Positions 46,995-56,176 of a stretch of DNA of 64,000 nucleotides are shown here, piece after piece. The stretch comes from Arthrobacter sp. Soc17.1.1.1 (GTDB lineage Bacteria > Actinomycetota > Actinomycetes > Actinomycetales > Micrococcaceae). Under the pieces are notes generated by a model that was given only the letters and a program-made list of their open reading frames with translations, had not been told where the DNA came from and ran no database searches. The stretch is taken from NCBI RefSeq assembly GCF_036867195.1, contig NZ_JBAJII010000001.1, forward strand, positions 3,703,734-3,767,733, read 5' to 3'. Numbering within the stretch: position 1 is the first letter of the stretch; every line of letters starts with the position of its first letter. Made by a program: the position numbers and the translations under genes.

Positions 46995-47116
46995 GACGAA
47001 AGTCTCCAGGTGGAATTCAGGCAGGAATGAGCTAGGAATGGCGGAAAGAAAGAAATGCCGCCGGAAAAGGGGATGACGGGAGGAAGCCGCGCACGGGTGC
47101 GGGGTGATACGGGATC

Positions 47117-47142
47117 AGCCGGCTGGTGCCGGTGCGCCGGCT
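47117..47142 (-). promoter_or_regulatory. Stem-loop right after the mini ORF (attenuator-like)
   Basis: Arms AGCCGGC and GCCGGCT with a 12-base loop begin 2 bases past the mini-ORF stop, before the 106-residue frame. Placement recalls a leader-peptide attenuator; function is inference. Confidence 0.3.
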
Positions 47143-47144
47143 TC

Positions 47145-47213
47145 CTAGTGCGTACGGATGACGAAGGCGGGATCGGCGCTACGGGCGAGGGCTCCGGTGA
47201 GCAGGGTATTCAC
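47145..47213 (-). CDS. Possible 22-residue peptide
   Basis: GTG at 47213 with GGAGG 8 bases upstream; reads NTLLTGALARSADPAFVIRTH after the first residue. An in-frame ATG at 47228 gives 27 residues. It lies 6-8 bases after a TACTAT (47241-47236) resembling a -10 element, so a leaderless start there is possible. The region between this and gpm contains only AT-richer DNA and nothing else I recognise. No similarity is known to me. Low confidence as a gene. Confidence 0.3.
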   Translation of the reverse strand: MNTLLTGALARSADPAFVIRTH

Positions 47214-47398
47214 GATCTCCACCTCCATTTCATCGATAGTACGGCCGGGCGGCCTGGTCTTCCCTCGATGGTCGAGTTGGGAAGGCCCAATGGCACAGCA
47301 CTCAAACTACCCCATGAAATGGGTGCGGCGATAGACCTTCGGGCGAATTGATCGCAATTATTTCCCGGACGTGCGAATTCGGTGCTGAGGACTGCCGG

Positions 47399-48049
47399 CT
47401 AGAGGTTCCAGTGCACGATCGCCGGGGTGCGCTTGTCCCAGCCGAGGGCACAGACGGCCGCGGTGCCGAGCACGAAGCGGCGACCCTCGATCGCCCCGAA
47501 CTGCAGCCACCGGGCAGCGACGATCCGCAGGAAGTGGCCGTGCGCCACGAGGAGTGCGTTCTCCACGGGCTTCGCACCGGGATCGCGGTCGGCGGGGGTG
47601 CCGCAGCCGGCCTGCACCCGGGCGATCACGCGGTCCGCCCGCTCCGAGACCTGGTCCAGGGTCTCCCCGTTGGGGACGCCGTCGTTCCAGATGAGGTAGC
47701 CGGGGTTCTCCTCGCGCACGGTCGCGCTGTTCCTGCCCTCGTTGTCGCCGTAGTCCCACTCGTGCGCGAACGGCAGCACCTCGGCGTCGGGGAACCCTGC
47801 GAGCTCCGCCGTGCGGACCGCGCGCTGCAGGGGCGAGGTCACCACGAGGCCGAAGTCGATCCCCTCGAGGTGCCGGCGTGCGGCGAGCGCCTGCTCCTCG
47901 CCGTGAGGCGTCAGCGGGAGATCCGTGAGTCCCGTGTAGCGGCCGTCCCTGGACCACTCCGTCTCGCCGTGGCGCAGGAGCCAGAGCTTCGGCAGCGGCG
48001 TGCCACTGGGGGTCCGATCGGGTGCTGCTGCGCCAGTCATCGGCGTCAT
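47399..48049 (-). CDS. Histidine phosphatase (phosphoglycerate-mutase-like)
   Basis: 216 residues. Catalytic RHGETEWSRDGRYTGLTDLPLTPHGEEQA at the N terminus, SPLQRAVRTAEL, and HGHFLRIVAARWL for the second His. Lacks the insert of dPGM, so it is a broad phosphatase or Gpm2-type protein rather than glycolytic mutase. ATG at 48049 with AGGAG 8 bases upstream; it overlaps the cca stop by 4 bases (ATGA). Confidence 0.9.
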   Translation of the reverse strand: MTPMTGAAAPDRTPSGTPLPKLWLLRHGETEWSRDGRYTGLTDLPLTPHGEEQALAARRHLEGIDFGLVVTSPLQRAVRTAELAGFPDAEVLPFAHEWDYGDNEGRNSATVREENPGYLIWNDGVPNGETLDQVSERADRVIARVQAGCGTPADRDPGAKPVENALLVAHGHFLRIVAARWLQFGAIEGRRFVLGTAAVCALGWDKRTPAIVHWNL

Positions 48050-49491
48050 GGGCTGTTCTCCTGGGATTCGGGCTGCTCGCTCCACCACTGATGGAGCTTG
48101 GATTCGGCCTGTGCGGGGTCGTGGGGCCCGTGCTCCATCCGTTCCTCGAGGAGGAACCGGTAGGCGCGCCCCACCACGGGGCCGGGACGGATGCCGAGGA
48201 GCGCCATGATCTGCTCGCCGTCGAGGTCGGGCCGGATGGAGGCCAGTTCCTCCTGCTCCGCGAGCGCGGCGATCCGCGCCTCGAGGTCGTCGTACGCGAA
48301 GGAGAGACGCTCGGCCTTGCGGCGGTTGCGGGTGGTGACGTCGGAGCGGGTCAGGCGGTGGAGCCGCTCGAGGAGGGGACCGGCGTCGCTCACGTAGCGA
48401 CGCACCGCCGAGTCGGTCCACCCGGCCTCACCGTAGCCGTAGAACCGCATGTGCAGTTCCACGAGCCGAGCGACCGCCTTGACGGTGTCGTTGTCGAACC
48501 GCAGCGCCCGGAGTCTCTTGGCCGCGAGTTTCGCGCCGACGGCGTCGTGGTGGCGGAAGCTCACCGCGCCTCCCGGCTCGAACCTCCGGGTGGCGGGTTT
48601 GCCGATGTCGTGCAGGAGCGCGGCGAGCCGCAGGACGACGTCGGGCGCGGGCACCGGGCCGTCGTCGCCCGTCTCGAGGGCGCAGGCCTGGCGCAGGACC
48701 GTCAGCGAATGCTGGTAGACGTCCTTGTGGCGGTGGTGCTCGTCCGTCTCGAGGCGCAGCGCGGCCACCTCGGGCAGCACATGGTCGGCGAGTCCGCTGT
48801 CCACCATCACGTCGATCCCGGCGTCGGGCGCAGCGCCCCGCAGGAGTTTGACCAGTTCGTCGCGCACGCGCTCGGCGGAGATGATCGAGATCCGCTCGGC
48901 CATCGACCCCATGGCCTCGGCGACCTCCGGAGCTACGGTCACCCCCAGCTGGGACACGAACCGCGCAGCGCGCATCATGCGCAGCGGGTCGTCGGAGAAC
49001 GACGACGCCGGCGTGCCCGGCGTGCGCAGGACCCCCGCGTGGAGGTCCCTGACACCGCCGAACAGATCCACGAGTTCGAGGGAGGGCAGCCTGAGCGCCA
49101 TCGCGTTGATCGTGAAGTCGCGCCGGACCAGATCCTCCTCGAGGCTCGTGCCGAAGGCGACCGTCGGGTTCCGGGAGGCAGGATCGTAGGCCTCCGCGCG
49201 GTAGGTGGTGATCTCGATCTGGTAGCCGTCCTTGCGGAGGCCGATCGTGCCGAAGGCCCGGCCGATCTCCCAGTAGGCATCCGCCCAGCGCTTGATGAGC
49301 GCCACGGTCCGGTCCGGGTCGGCATCCGTGGTGAAGTCGAGATCCGGCGACACCCTGCCGAGGAACAGGTCGCGTACCGGCCCCCCGACGAGCGAGAGCT
49401 CATGCCCCGCGGCGTCGAAGAGTTCACCGACCTCGAGGACCACGGGAGGAAGGGGTGCGGTGAGTGTCGAAGTGTCCAGCAGGTGCGCCAT
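48046..49491 (-). CDS. cca: CCA tRNA nucleotidyltransferase with HD domain
   Basis: Adds or repairs the tRNA 3' CCA. 481 residues. Nucleotidyltransferase motif LVGGPVRDLFLGRVSPDLDFTTDA with the two catalytic Asp; RRDFTINAMAL and DPLRMMRAARF; a C-terminal HD domain with LLHDIGKPATR. Starts at the ATG at 49491. It lies leftward of the nudix gene, divergent from it, the order also found in M. tuberculosis (pcnA and mutT4), so it marks the origin-proximal conserved block. Confidence 0.94.
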   Translation of the reverse strand: MAHLLDTSTLTAPLPPVVLEVGELFDAAGHELSLVGGPVRDLFLGRVSPDLDFTTDADPDRTVALIKRWADAYWEIGRAFGTIGLRKDGYQIEITTYRAEAYDPASRNPTVAFGTSLEEDLVRRDFTINAMALRLPSLELVDLFGGVRDLHAGVLRTPGTPASSFSDDPLRMMRAARFVSQLGVTVAPEVAEAMGSMAERISIISAERVRDELVKLLRGAAPDAGIDVMVDSGLADHVLPEVAALRLETDEHHRHKDVYQHSLTVLRQACALETGDDGPVPAPDVVLRLAALLHDIGKPATRRFEPGGAVSFRHHDAVGAKLAAKRLRALRFDNDTVKAVARLVELHMRFYGYGEAGWTDSAVRRYVSDAGPLLERLHRLTRSDVTTRNRRKAERLSFAYDDLEARIAALAEQEELASIRPDLDGEQIMALLGIRPGPVVGRAYRFLLEERMEHGPHDPAQAESKLHQWWSEQPESQENSP

Positions 49492-49620
49492 AGTCCCTTA
49501 AGGGTGCCAGATCGGCACCGTTTCCCACACCGCGCACGGCCCCGCGCGGAAGCTGTACGAACCGGCGTCCACCGCGTCGCGCCGTCATCGACGCTCCTGA
49601 AAGATCGTTAGAGTGGACGC

Positions 49621-50151
49621 ATGGACCGACCCGTTCCAAGTGCTCCCAAGCGCACTCCCTTGACTGTGTCAATGGGGACCACGGGTATGCCTGCCGTGCA
49701 GCACCAGCTGCCCACGGTGGAGGAGGTGTCCGCCGGCGGGATCGTCGTGGACACCACGAGGGAGACGCTCGACGTCGCCATCATCGCTCGCCTGAACCGC
49801 GGCGGCCGCCTCGAGTGGTGCCTGCCGAAGGGCCACCCGGAAGGCGTGGAGAACAGCGAGGAAGCGGCCGTCCGGGAGATCGCCGAGGAGACCGGTATCG
49901 AGGGAAGGATCGTCTCCGCCCTCGGCAGCATCGACTACTGGTTCACCGTCAGCGGCCACCGGGTGCACAAGACCGTCCATCATTTCTTGCTGATCGCCAC
50001 CGGCGGCTGTCTCACCATCGAGAACGACCCGGACCACGAGGCCGTCGACGTCGCCTGGGTCCCCCTGCAGGAACTCGGCCGCAAACTGTCCTTCCCCAAC
50101 GAACGCCGGATCGCCGACCTGGCCCGCGAGGTGCTGCCCGAGCACCTCTGA
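49621..50151 (+). CDS. Nudix hydrolase
   Basis: 176 residues. Perfect Nudix box from G71 to I93 (GHPEGVENSEEAAVREIAEETGI), which fits Gx5Ex7REUxEExGU. The N-terminal ~30 residues are basic and may be variable. Substrate not predictable; its place matches M. tuberculosis mutT4 next to murJ. ATG at 49621 has weak ribosome site; alternatives at M18 and M23 exist. Followed 52 bases later by murJ. Confidence 0.9.
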   Translation: MDRPVPSAPKRTPLTVSMGTTGMPAVQHQLPTVEEVSAGGIVVDTTRETLDVAIIARLNRGGRLEWCLPKGHPEGVENSEEAAVREIAEETGIEGRIVSALGSIDYWFTVSGHRVHKTVHHFLLIATGGCLTIENDPDHEAVDVAWVPLQELGRKLSFPNERRIADLAREVLPEHL

Positions 50152-50203
50152 GCTCGTGCAGTACGCCGTCATCGTCCCCGCGCGGATGAGACGATGGAGA
50201 ACG

Positions 50204-51955
50204 ATGTCTGACACCAACACAGCCTCGACCCCCCTGCAGGACGCCGGTCCGCCGGTCCGCGACGACCCCTCTGCCCCGCGCAACGGGTCGACGGCCCGTT
50301 CGAGCGCCATCATGGCGGCCGGCACCCTCGTCTCCCGGATCCTCGGCCTGGTACGGGTGGCGCTGCTCGCGACCGCCATCGGTGCCTCCGGTCAGGTGTC
50401 GGATCTCTTCACCTCGGCGAACAACCTGCCGAACTTCATCTACCTGATGCTCGCCGGCGGCGTGTTCAACGCCGTGCTGGTGCCGCAGATCATCCGTGCG
50501 AGCCGCCTGCCCGACCGCGGAGCGGACTACGTCAGCCGGCTCCTCACGCTCGCCGCCGCGGCCCTCCTCGTGCTGACCGTGCTCGCGACGCTCGCGGCCC
50601 CTGTGATCGTGTCCCTGACGACGGGCTTCACGGGCGCCAACCTCGCCCTGACCACGGTCTTCGCGTACTGGTGCCTCCCGCAGATCTTCTTCTACGGCAT
50701 CTACGCCGTGACCGGGCAGATCCTCAACGCCAACGGGTCCTTCGGCCCCTACATGTGGGCACCCGTCGTCAACAACATCGTGTCGATCGCCTTCCTGGTG
50801 GTCTTCATCGTGCTCATGGGGGGCGAACAGGCGGCACGGCACAGCCCGGACACCTGGACCCCGGCGCAGACCCTGCTCCTGGCGGGCGGTACGACGCTCG
50901 GCATCATCATCCAGGCCCTCGTGCTGTTCGTGCCGCTCAAGCGCCTGAGGCTGGGCCTGCGCCCGAGATTCGGCGTGCGCGGAACAGGGCTCGGCCGGAC
51001 CGGCAAGCTCGCAGCGGTCACGATCGTCACCATGCTCATCGGCAACGGCCTCTACCTAGTGAACCTGCGCGTCGCCACCATCGCCGCCGACGCGCGGCAG
51101 AGGTTCCTCGCACAGGATCCGCCCGTTCAGATCGCAGGATGGACCAATCTCGAGATCGGCGCGATGGTGTACCAGCTGCCGCACGCCGTGATCGCCCTGT
51201 CCCTGGCCACGGTCATGTTCAACCAGCTTTCGTCCGCGTACGCCGACAACGACCTGCCGTCCGTCCGGGCCACCCTCTCCCAGGGCCTGCGCATCATCGG
51301 TGTCGCAACCGTATTCGGGGCCGCGGCACTGCTCGCCTTCGCGGGCCCCCTCGGCATGCTGTTCAGCGAGTCTCCCGAGATCGCGGCCATCAACGGGGTG
51401 GTCATCGCGATCCTCGCTGTGGGAGCACCGTTCCTCAGCGCCAACTTCTTCCTCACCCGTGTGTTCTACGCGAGCGAGGACGTCAAGACACCGCTGAAGA
51501 TCCAGCTCATCCTGTCCGTCGTCGGCGTGGTGTTCGCCCTGGTCGCGGGGATGTTCGACCCGCGGCTCATCGTGCCCATGCTCGCGGCCGCCTACTCCCT
51601 CGGCAACGTGATCGCCGTCGTCGTCAGCCACCTCTTCCTCACCCGCAGCATCGGAGGTTACGGCGCAGGGCACGTCTTCGACGTCCATGTGCGGCTCACG
51701 CTCGCCGGCATCGTCGCCGCCGCGGCCGGTACGGCGCTGAGCTGGCTGTTCGGCGGCTATGACGCCTCGGGCTTCGTCTGGCAGTCGAAGCTCAACGCCG
51801 TGGTGGTGCTCGCGGCCGGCGGCCTGGTCATGTCGGTGGTCTACCTGGGGATGCTGAAACTGCTCAGGATCACCGAACTGGACGACTTCCTGGCCCCTCT
51901 TCTCGCGAGATTCCGCCGGAGCGGCGCCCGGCCGTCCAGCCCGGGAAACATGTGA
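50204..51955 (+). CDS. murJ: Lipid II flippase MurJ
   Basis: 583 residues, 14 or so helices, MOP superfamily. Marks are MAAGTLVSRILGLVRVALLATAIGASGQVSDLFTSANNLPNFIYLMLAGGVFNAVLVPQI at the N terminus, FYASEDVKTPLKIQL and the Arg/Lys-rich inner loop. Flips lipid II for wall synthesis. ATG at 50204 with GGAGAACG. The protein ends soon after the transmembrane bundle; it lacks the pseudokinase and extracellular domains that follow in M. tuberculosis Rv3910. These are encoded by the next gene, 49 bases downstream. Confidence 0.93.
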   Translation: MSDTNTASTPLQDAGPPVRDDPSAPRNGSTARSSAIMAAGTLVSRILGLVRVALLATAIGASGQVSDLFTSANNLPNFIYLMLAGGVFNAVLVPQIIRASRLPDRGADYVSRLLTLAAAALLVLTVLATLAAPVIVSLTTGFTGANLALTTVFAYWCLPQIFFYGIYAVTGQILNANGSFGPYMWAPVVNNIVSIAFLVVFIVLMGGEQAARHSPDTWTPAQTLLLAGGTTLGIIIQALVLFVPLKRLRLGLRPRFGVRGTGLGRTGKLAAVTIVTMLIGNGLYLVNLRVATIAADARQRFLAQDPPVQIAGWTNLEIGAMVYQLPHAVIALSLATVMFNQLSSAYADNDLPSVRATLSQGLRIIGVATVFGAAALLAFAGPLGMLFSESPEIAAINGVVIAILAVGAPFLSANFFLTRVFYASEDVKTPLKIQLILSVVGVVFALVAGMFDPRLIVPMLAAAYSLGNVIAVVVSHLFLTRSIGGYGAGHVFDVHVRLTLAGIVAAAAGTALSWLFGGYDASGFVWQSKLNAVVVLAAGGLVMSVVYLGMLKLLRITELDDFLAPLLARFRRSGARPSSPGNM

Positions 51956-52004
51956 CCGACCGGTAGCATGGTAGAAATCAGCCATGGTCGGCCGGGAGGA
52001 ACAC

Positions 52005-53537
52005 GTGCCAGAAGCAGTAGACGTCGGATCGGTGCTGGGTGGTCGCTACAAGGTGACCGCCTACGTACTGGCCTCTGCTGAGAGGGACCTCGTGCTCGAC
52101 GGCGTGGACCAGGTGCTCAACCGGCCCGTCAGCATCCTCGTGGCATCGGCGGGCAACGCCTCCCAGGTGGCGGCGAGCGCCCGTGAACTGGCCACCGGCG
52201 ACCGGAACGAGAACATCCAGGTCCTGGACCTCGGCATCACCGAGTCGGGCACCTACCTCGTCACCAATCGCACCCCCGCAGCGGACATGCTCGACCTGAT
52301 CGTCCAGCAGGAGGCACCGGCCGAGGACGCCCCGTACATCGAGCCGTTCTTCACCGACACCCTCGGCTCGGAGATTTTCGGCCGCCCCCGGTCCACCGAG
52401 CCGGAGACGTACGACGACGACGAGGACTACGAGGAGGTCCGCCACGAGCGGAAGCCCCGCCGCACCGGTCTCACGCGGCGGTTCGGCCGGGGTTCCGGTG
52501 AAGTGCAGCCCGACGAGACCTCCGATCTGCCTCCGGTCGCTGCGGAACCCGCAGCCGAGCGTCGTGCGAGTGCGCATCTCGTGCCCCCGCCCCCGAGTCG
52601 CCGACCGGGTGGAGCTTCCGCTGATGACTCCCGCGACGAGGATGCGACCCGGGACGAGCGTCAGGGCGCACATCAGGTCGGGGCCGCGGTCGCCGGTGCG
52701 GGCGCGGTAGGAGCAGCGTCAGCCGTCACCGCTCAGCGCCCCGCCCGGGCTGCCTCGCTCTTCCCCCAGTCCGAGCACAAGGACGACCCCTCGTTCGATC
52801 CTGCATCCGATGGTCACGACGACGCCGATCACGTCGACGAATACGACGGTGACGACTCCGGGGGCCGCAAGTTCACCCGTGTCCTCGTGGGCGTGGTGCT
52901 CAGCATCGTCCTGGTGGTCGCCGTCGTCCTCGCCGCGACCCAGATCGGCTCCATCTTCGGCGGGAACCCTGTCGCTGACAGCGGTGCGGACCCGGAGACG
53001 AGCGCAGCCGCCACGGCGGACCCGACCACCCCACCGTCGGCCACCCCCTCGGCCGAGCCTTCGGCGGAGGCCGTACCTCCCGTCATCTCGGGCATCACGC
53101 GCGTGGTGCCGGACAACCAGGCGCTCGACGCCGCCAACGACACCAACCTGCCCCTGATCATCGACGGCAATCCCACGACCTTCTGGGGCAACCAGGTGTA
53201 CGCGAGCGACACCTTCGGCGGCCTGGCCTCGAGCCTGGCCCTCGTGGTGGAACTCGAGGAGGAATCCGCGATCTCGCAGGTCTCCATCGACCAGCTCAAC
53301 GGGGCCGGGGGCAGCTTCTCCGTGCTCGTCAACGACCGACCCACCCCCGAGGGCGCACAGCAGGTCGCCCAGAGCGGCTTCACGGCACCGACCGTGACCC
53401 TCCCCATCCCCGAGGGCGCCGACGGTGCCCCGACGGGACGCTACGTCATCGTCAACTTCACCCAGCTGCCCAGGCTCTTCAACATCCAGGCCCAGTACCC
53501 CTTCGGTCTCCGGGTCGCCGAGATCCGGGTCGGCTGA
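52005..53537 (+). CDS. Separate pseudokinase-like/transmembrane/discoidin-like protein, MurJ partner
   Basis: 510 residues. N-terminal ~100 residues look like a kinase N-lobe remnant (VGSVLGGRYKVTAYV, then NIQVLDLGITESGTYLVTNR). There is no P-loop Gly run, no Lys pair with Glu and no HRD or DFG that I can see. An acidic, Arg-rich disordered segment follows (130-285). A single helix at ~290-312 leads to an outside domain of ~145 residues (DGNPTTFWGNQVYASDTFGGLASSLALVVEL), resembling discoidin/carbohydrate-binding folds. Start is the GTG at 52005 with GGGAGGA. In M. tuberculosis these parts are fused to MurJ and the pseudokinase binds FhaA. That comparison is from memory. Confidence 0.8.
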   Translation: MPEAVDVGSVLGGRYKVTAYVLASAERDLVLDGVDQVLNRPVSILVASAGNASQVAASARELATGDRNENIQVLDLGITESGTYLVTNRTPAADMLDLIVQQEAPAEDAPYIEPFFTDTLGSEIFGRPRSTEPETYDDDEDYEEVRHERKPRRTGLTRRFGRGSGEVQPDETSDLPPVAAEPAAERRASAHLVPPPPSRRPGGASADDSRDEDATRDERQGAHQVGAAVAGAGAVGAASAVTAQRPARAASLFPQSEHKDDPSFDPASDGHDDADHVDEYDGDDSGGRKFTRVLVGVVLSIVLVVAVVLAATQIGSIFGGNPVADSGADPETSAAATADPTTPPSATPSAEPSAEAVPPVISGITRVVPDNQALDAANDTNLPLIIDGNPTTFWGNQVYASDTFGGLASSLALVVELEEESAISQVSIDQLNGAGGSFSVLVNDRPTPEGAQQVAQSGFTAPTVTLPIPEGADGAPTGRYVIVNFTQLPRLFNIQAQYPFGLRVAEIRVG

Positions 53538-53606
53538 CCCACCGCCTGACCCACCTCCTGCCCACGGACGCCCCACCCGCATCGAGTCCGACCGGCACCC
53601 CCGGAC

Positions 53607-53632
53607 GGAATATCCATGCCCATGAGGCCGTT
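53607..53632 (+). promoter_or_regulatory. SigR/SigH-type promoter of trxBA
   Basis: GGAAT at 53607-53611 and GTT at 53630-53632 are separated by exactly 18 bases, the consensus of thiol-oxidative-stress sigma factors (SigR in Streptomyces, SigH in mycobacteria). Transcription would start near 53638, about 65 bases before trxB. In Streptomyces the trxBA promoter is of this kind. Confidence 0.8.
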
Positions 53633-53704
53633 GAGGGAAGTGTCCGCAGGTATGACCCGCACGGCCGTATCAGCGCATGAGAAGACAGAAAGGTCTTTGA
53701 ACAC

Positions 53705-54763
53705 GTGACAATGCAAACCGACGTCCAGCTGGACACGCCCCCTGCAGGGAGCCCCTCCGGGGAGCCGAAGATCCACGATGTCGTCATCGTCGGATCCGGG
53801 CCTTCCGGTTACACCGCAGCGGTCTACACCGCCCGGGCCAACCTGAAGCCCATCCTGATCGCGAGTTCCGTCAAGGCCGGCGGTGAGCTCATGAACACCA
53901 CCGACGTGGAGAACTTCCCCGGCTTCGCCGACGGCGTCATGGGTCCGGACCTCATGGAGCAGTTCGAGAAGCAGGCTCGTCGCTTCGGTACGGAGATCCT
54001 GTACGAGGACGTCGTCTCGGCGGACCTCTCCGGCGACATCAAGAAGCTGACCATCGCCACGGGCGAGGAGTTCCTCGCGCGGGCCGTCATCATCTCCACG
54101 GGCTCCGAGTACCGCGAGATCGGGCTCGACGACGAGAAGCGGCTCTCCGGCCACGGTGTCAGCTGGTGTGCCACCTGCGACGGTTTCTTCTTCCGCGACC
54201 AGGACATCGCCGTCGTCGGTGGCGGTGACTCCGCCATGGAGGAAGCCCTCTTCCTGACGAAGTTCGCCCGCTCCGTCACCGTGATCCACCGCCGGGACAC
54301 CCTCCGAGCCTCGAAGATCATGCAGGACCGAGCGTTCGCACACGAGAAGATCCGTTTCCTGTGGAACTCCGAAGTGGTCGGGATCCACGGCGCCGAGAAG
54401 GTCACGGGCGTCAAGGTGGCGAGCACCGTCGACGGGACCACGAGCGACATCGAGGTCACGGGCATCTTCGTCGCGATCGGCAACGACCCCCGTGTGGACC
54501 TCGTGAAGGACCAGCTCGAACTGACCAGCGAGGGGACCATCGCCGTCCAGGGCCGCACCTCCAAGACGTCCCTCCCCGGCGTGTTCGCGGCAGGCGACGT
54601 CATCGACCCGACCTACCGCCAGGCCATCACGGCATCCGGTAGCGGGTGTGTTGCAGCCCTCGACGTCGAGCACTACCTCGCCGACACCGTCAACCTCTCG
54701 GAGACGGCCGCACGGGTTCCCACCCCTCCGGCCGAAGCAGTCTCCGAATCAGCGTCCCTCTGA
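53705..54763 (+). CDS. trxB: Thioredoxin reductase
   Basis: FAD enzyme that reduces thioredoxin with NADPH. 352 residues. FAD motif VIVGSGPSGYTAAVYTARA; NADPH motif VVGGGDSAMEEALFL; redox pair C155/C158 in WCATCDGFF; GVFAAGDVID at the end. The N terminus carries ~20 extra residues and the C terminus ~20 extra after LADTV. GTG at 53705 (ATG two codons on). First gene of trxB-trxA with a SigR-type promoter upstream. No sigM/anti-sigma genes lie before it, unlike M. tuberculosis. Confidence 0.96.
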   Translation: MTMQTDVQLDTPPAGSPSGEPKIHDVVIVGSGPSGYTAAVYTARANLKPILIASSVKAGGELMNTTDVENFPGFADGVMGPDLMEQFEKQARRFGTEILYEDVVSADLSGDIKKLTIATGEEFLARAVIISTGSEYREIGLDDEKRLSGHGVSWCATCDGFFFRDQDIAVVGGGDSAMEEALFLTKFARSVTVIHRRDTLRASKIMQDRAFAHEKIRFLWNSEVVGIHGAEKVTGVKVASTVDGTTSDIEVTGIFVAIGNDPRVDLVKDQLELTSEGTIAVQGRTSKTSLPGVFAAGDVIDPTYRQAITASGSGCVAALDVEHYLADTVNLSETAARVPTPPAEAVSESASL

Positions 54764-54788
54764 TCGACCAACCCCAAGGAGCAAGACA

Positions 54789-55115
54789 ATGAGCAACGCA
54801 AAGGATGTGACCGACGCGTCGTTCGACGCCGACGTCCTGCAGTCCAGCAAGCCAGTGATCGTCGATTTCTGGGCCGAGTGGTGTGGCCCCTGCCGCATGC
54901 TCTCTCCCATCCTCGATGACATCGCTGCCGAGCACGCGGAGAAGGTCGACGTCGTCAAGGTCAACGTCGACGACAATCCCGCCATCGCCGCGAAGTACGG
55001 CATCACGTCCATCCCGGCCGTGTACGTCTTCCAGGGCGGAGAGGTCGCTGCCACCTCGATCGGCGCCAAGCCGAAGCAGATCCTCGAGCAGGAGTTCGCC
55101 GCGTTCATCAACTGA
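54789..55115 (+). CDS. trxA: Thioredoxin
   Basis: Small redox protein, 108 residues. Active site C32/C35 in WAEWCGPCRM; cis-Pro in TSIPAVYVF. AAGGAG 8 bases before the ATG at 54789, 25 bases after trxB. Terminator at 55130-55160. Works with TrxB and, in this class of bacteria, alongside mycothiol. Confidence 0.97.
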   Translation: MSNAKDVTDASFDADVLQSSKPVIVDFWAEWCGPCRMLSPILDDIAAEHAEKVDVVKVNVDDNPAIAAKYGITSIPAVYVFQGGEVAATSIGAKPKQILEQEFAAFIN

Positions 55116-55129
55116 TCGCGTATTCATGG

Positions 55130-55160
55130 AAAGAGCCCGTCGGATTCCGGCGGGCTCTTT
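55130..55160 (+). terminator. Terminator after trxBA
   Basis: Arms AAAGAGCCCG and CGGGCTCTTT around an 11-base loop that itself pairs partly, 14 bases after the trxA stop. Ends with TTT. Confidence 0.8.
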
Positions 55161-55395
55161 CCGTGTGCGGAGGAGAATGGTGGGGCGGATAGGCGGAGCC
55201 CTTGATGTGCGGAGATCGATGTACCGGTGTCCGCCGACGGTTGCCCTAGGGGGACGATTCACGCAGAACTGCTGACACACTGTCCCGTCGCGGGTGTGGG
55301 CAGCGGGCGGATGGCTGCCGGAGGCGGTAAGGACCTGTCACTTCATCTGGCTCCGCCCGCAACATCCCATCCGACGACTGCGGGACCACGGTCGT

Positions 55396-55409
55396 GTTTC
55401 ACGTGAAAC
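55396..55409. other. parS site 1
   Basis: Perfect GTTTCACGTGAAAC palindrome, the ParB binding core, in non-coding DNA about 280 bases after trxA. Confidence 0.95.
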
Positions 55410-56162
55410 CCTCGACGACGGCTTCAGTGGATGTCGGCTCTCGAGCACCTCTGCCAGCTCGCAGGACCACCGCCGCATGCCCGATACCGCCGACACAGGC
55501 TTCTCGCCCGAACCCGGTTCTCTACGGTCAACAACGCGATCATCGTTCACTCTCCACTGACGGGACGCAGCACACGGCCGTCCGCTCACTGCCGCATGTG
55601 CCGGCGGAACGTCGGCGCTCCGCGGTCCAGGATCATCGAACCCTTCATCACACACTGGCCGCAACCAATCTCCGTTGCTCATCGCCCGGGGACATTGCCT
55701 ATCCCGCTTGGACGGCCGCCAGGGCCAGCACCCTGCGCCGGAAGCTTCATGGCGACCGCCGTGGAGTAACTCGTACCTCGTCGTTATGCGGACGCGCTCC
55801 AGAAATCGTGGAACAAACGGCACCCGTCTCCCATGTTCATGACCGACCAGACCGCACGGGCTTGGACCGGGGCGGGCTCGGCTGCCGGGCACCGCGGACC
55901 GTGTCCCTTTCGCGGTTGGCCGGTCAACCATCCATACTCTCCGTCGAGCGGAGGAGGCGTCGTGGTACCTTTGCAACTCCGTGCCGCTGATTGGCTGACA
56001 TATTCGGTGCTACCAGACCAGAATGGGTTGCCTGATGCTGCGGTTGAAGCGTGGCGTGCAGGCCGCTAATGGAGCGCGAGGCGCTGATAGACCCAGCCGT
56101 GACAATCCATCAGTCCTACAGTGCGATCTGCGGTGATCCGCTTCTTCAGCAGGTCTGTCCTC

Positions 56163-56176
56163 GTTTCACGTGAAAC
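56163..56176. other. parS site 2
   Basis: Perfect GTTTCACGTGAAAC palindrome in the gene-free region. Confidence 0.95.

Noticed and set aside
47055..47351. A 98-codon plus-strand frame before the gpm-like gene
   Set aside because: No ribosome site, low-complexity composition, and opposite to the small-protein unit that has better signals.
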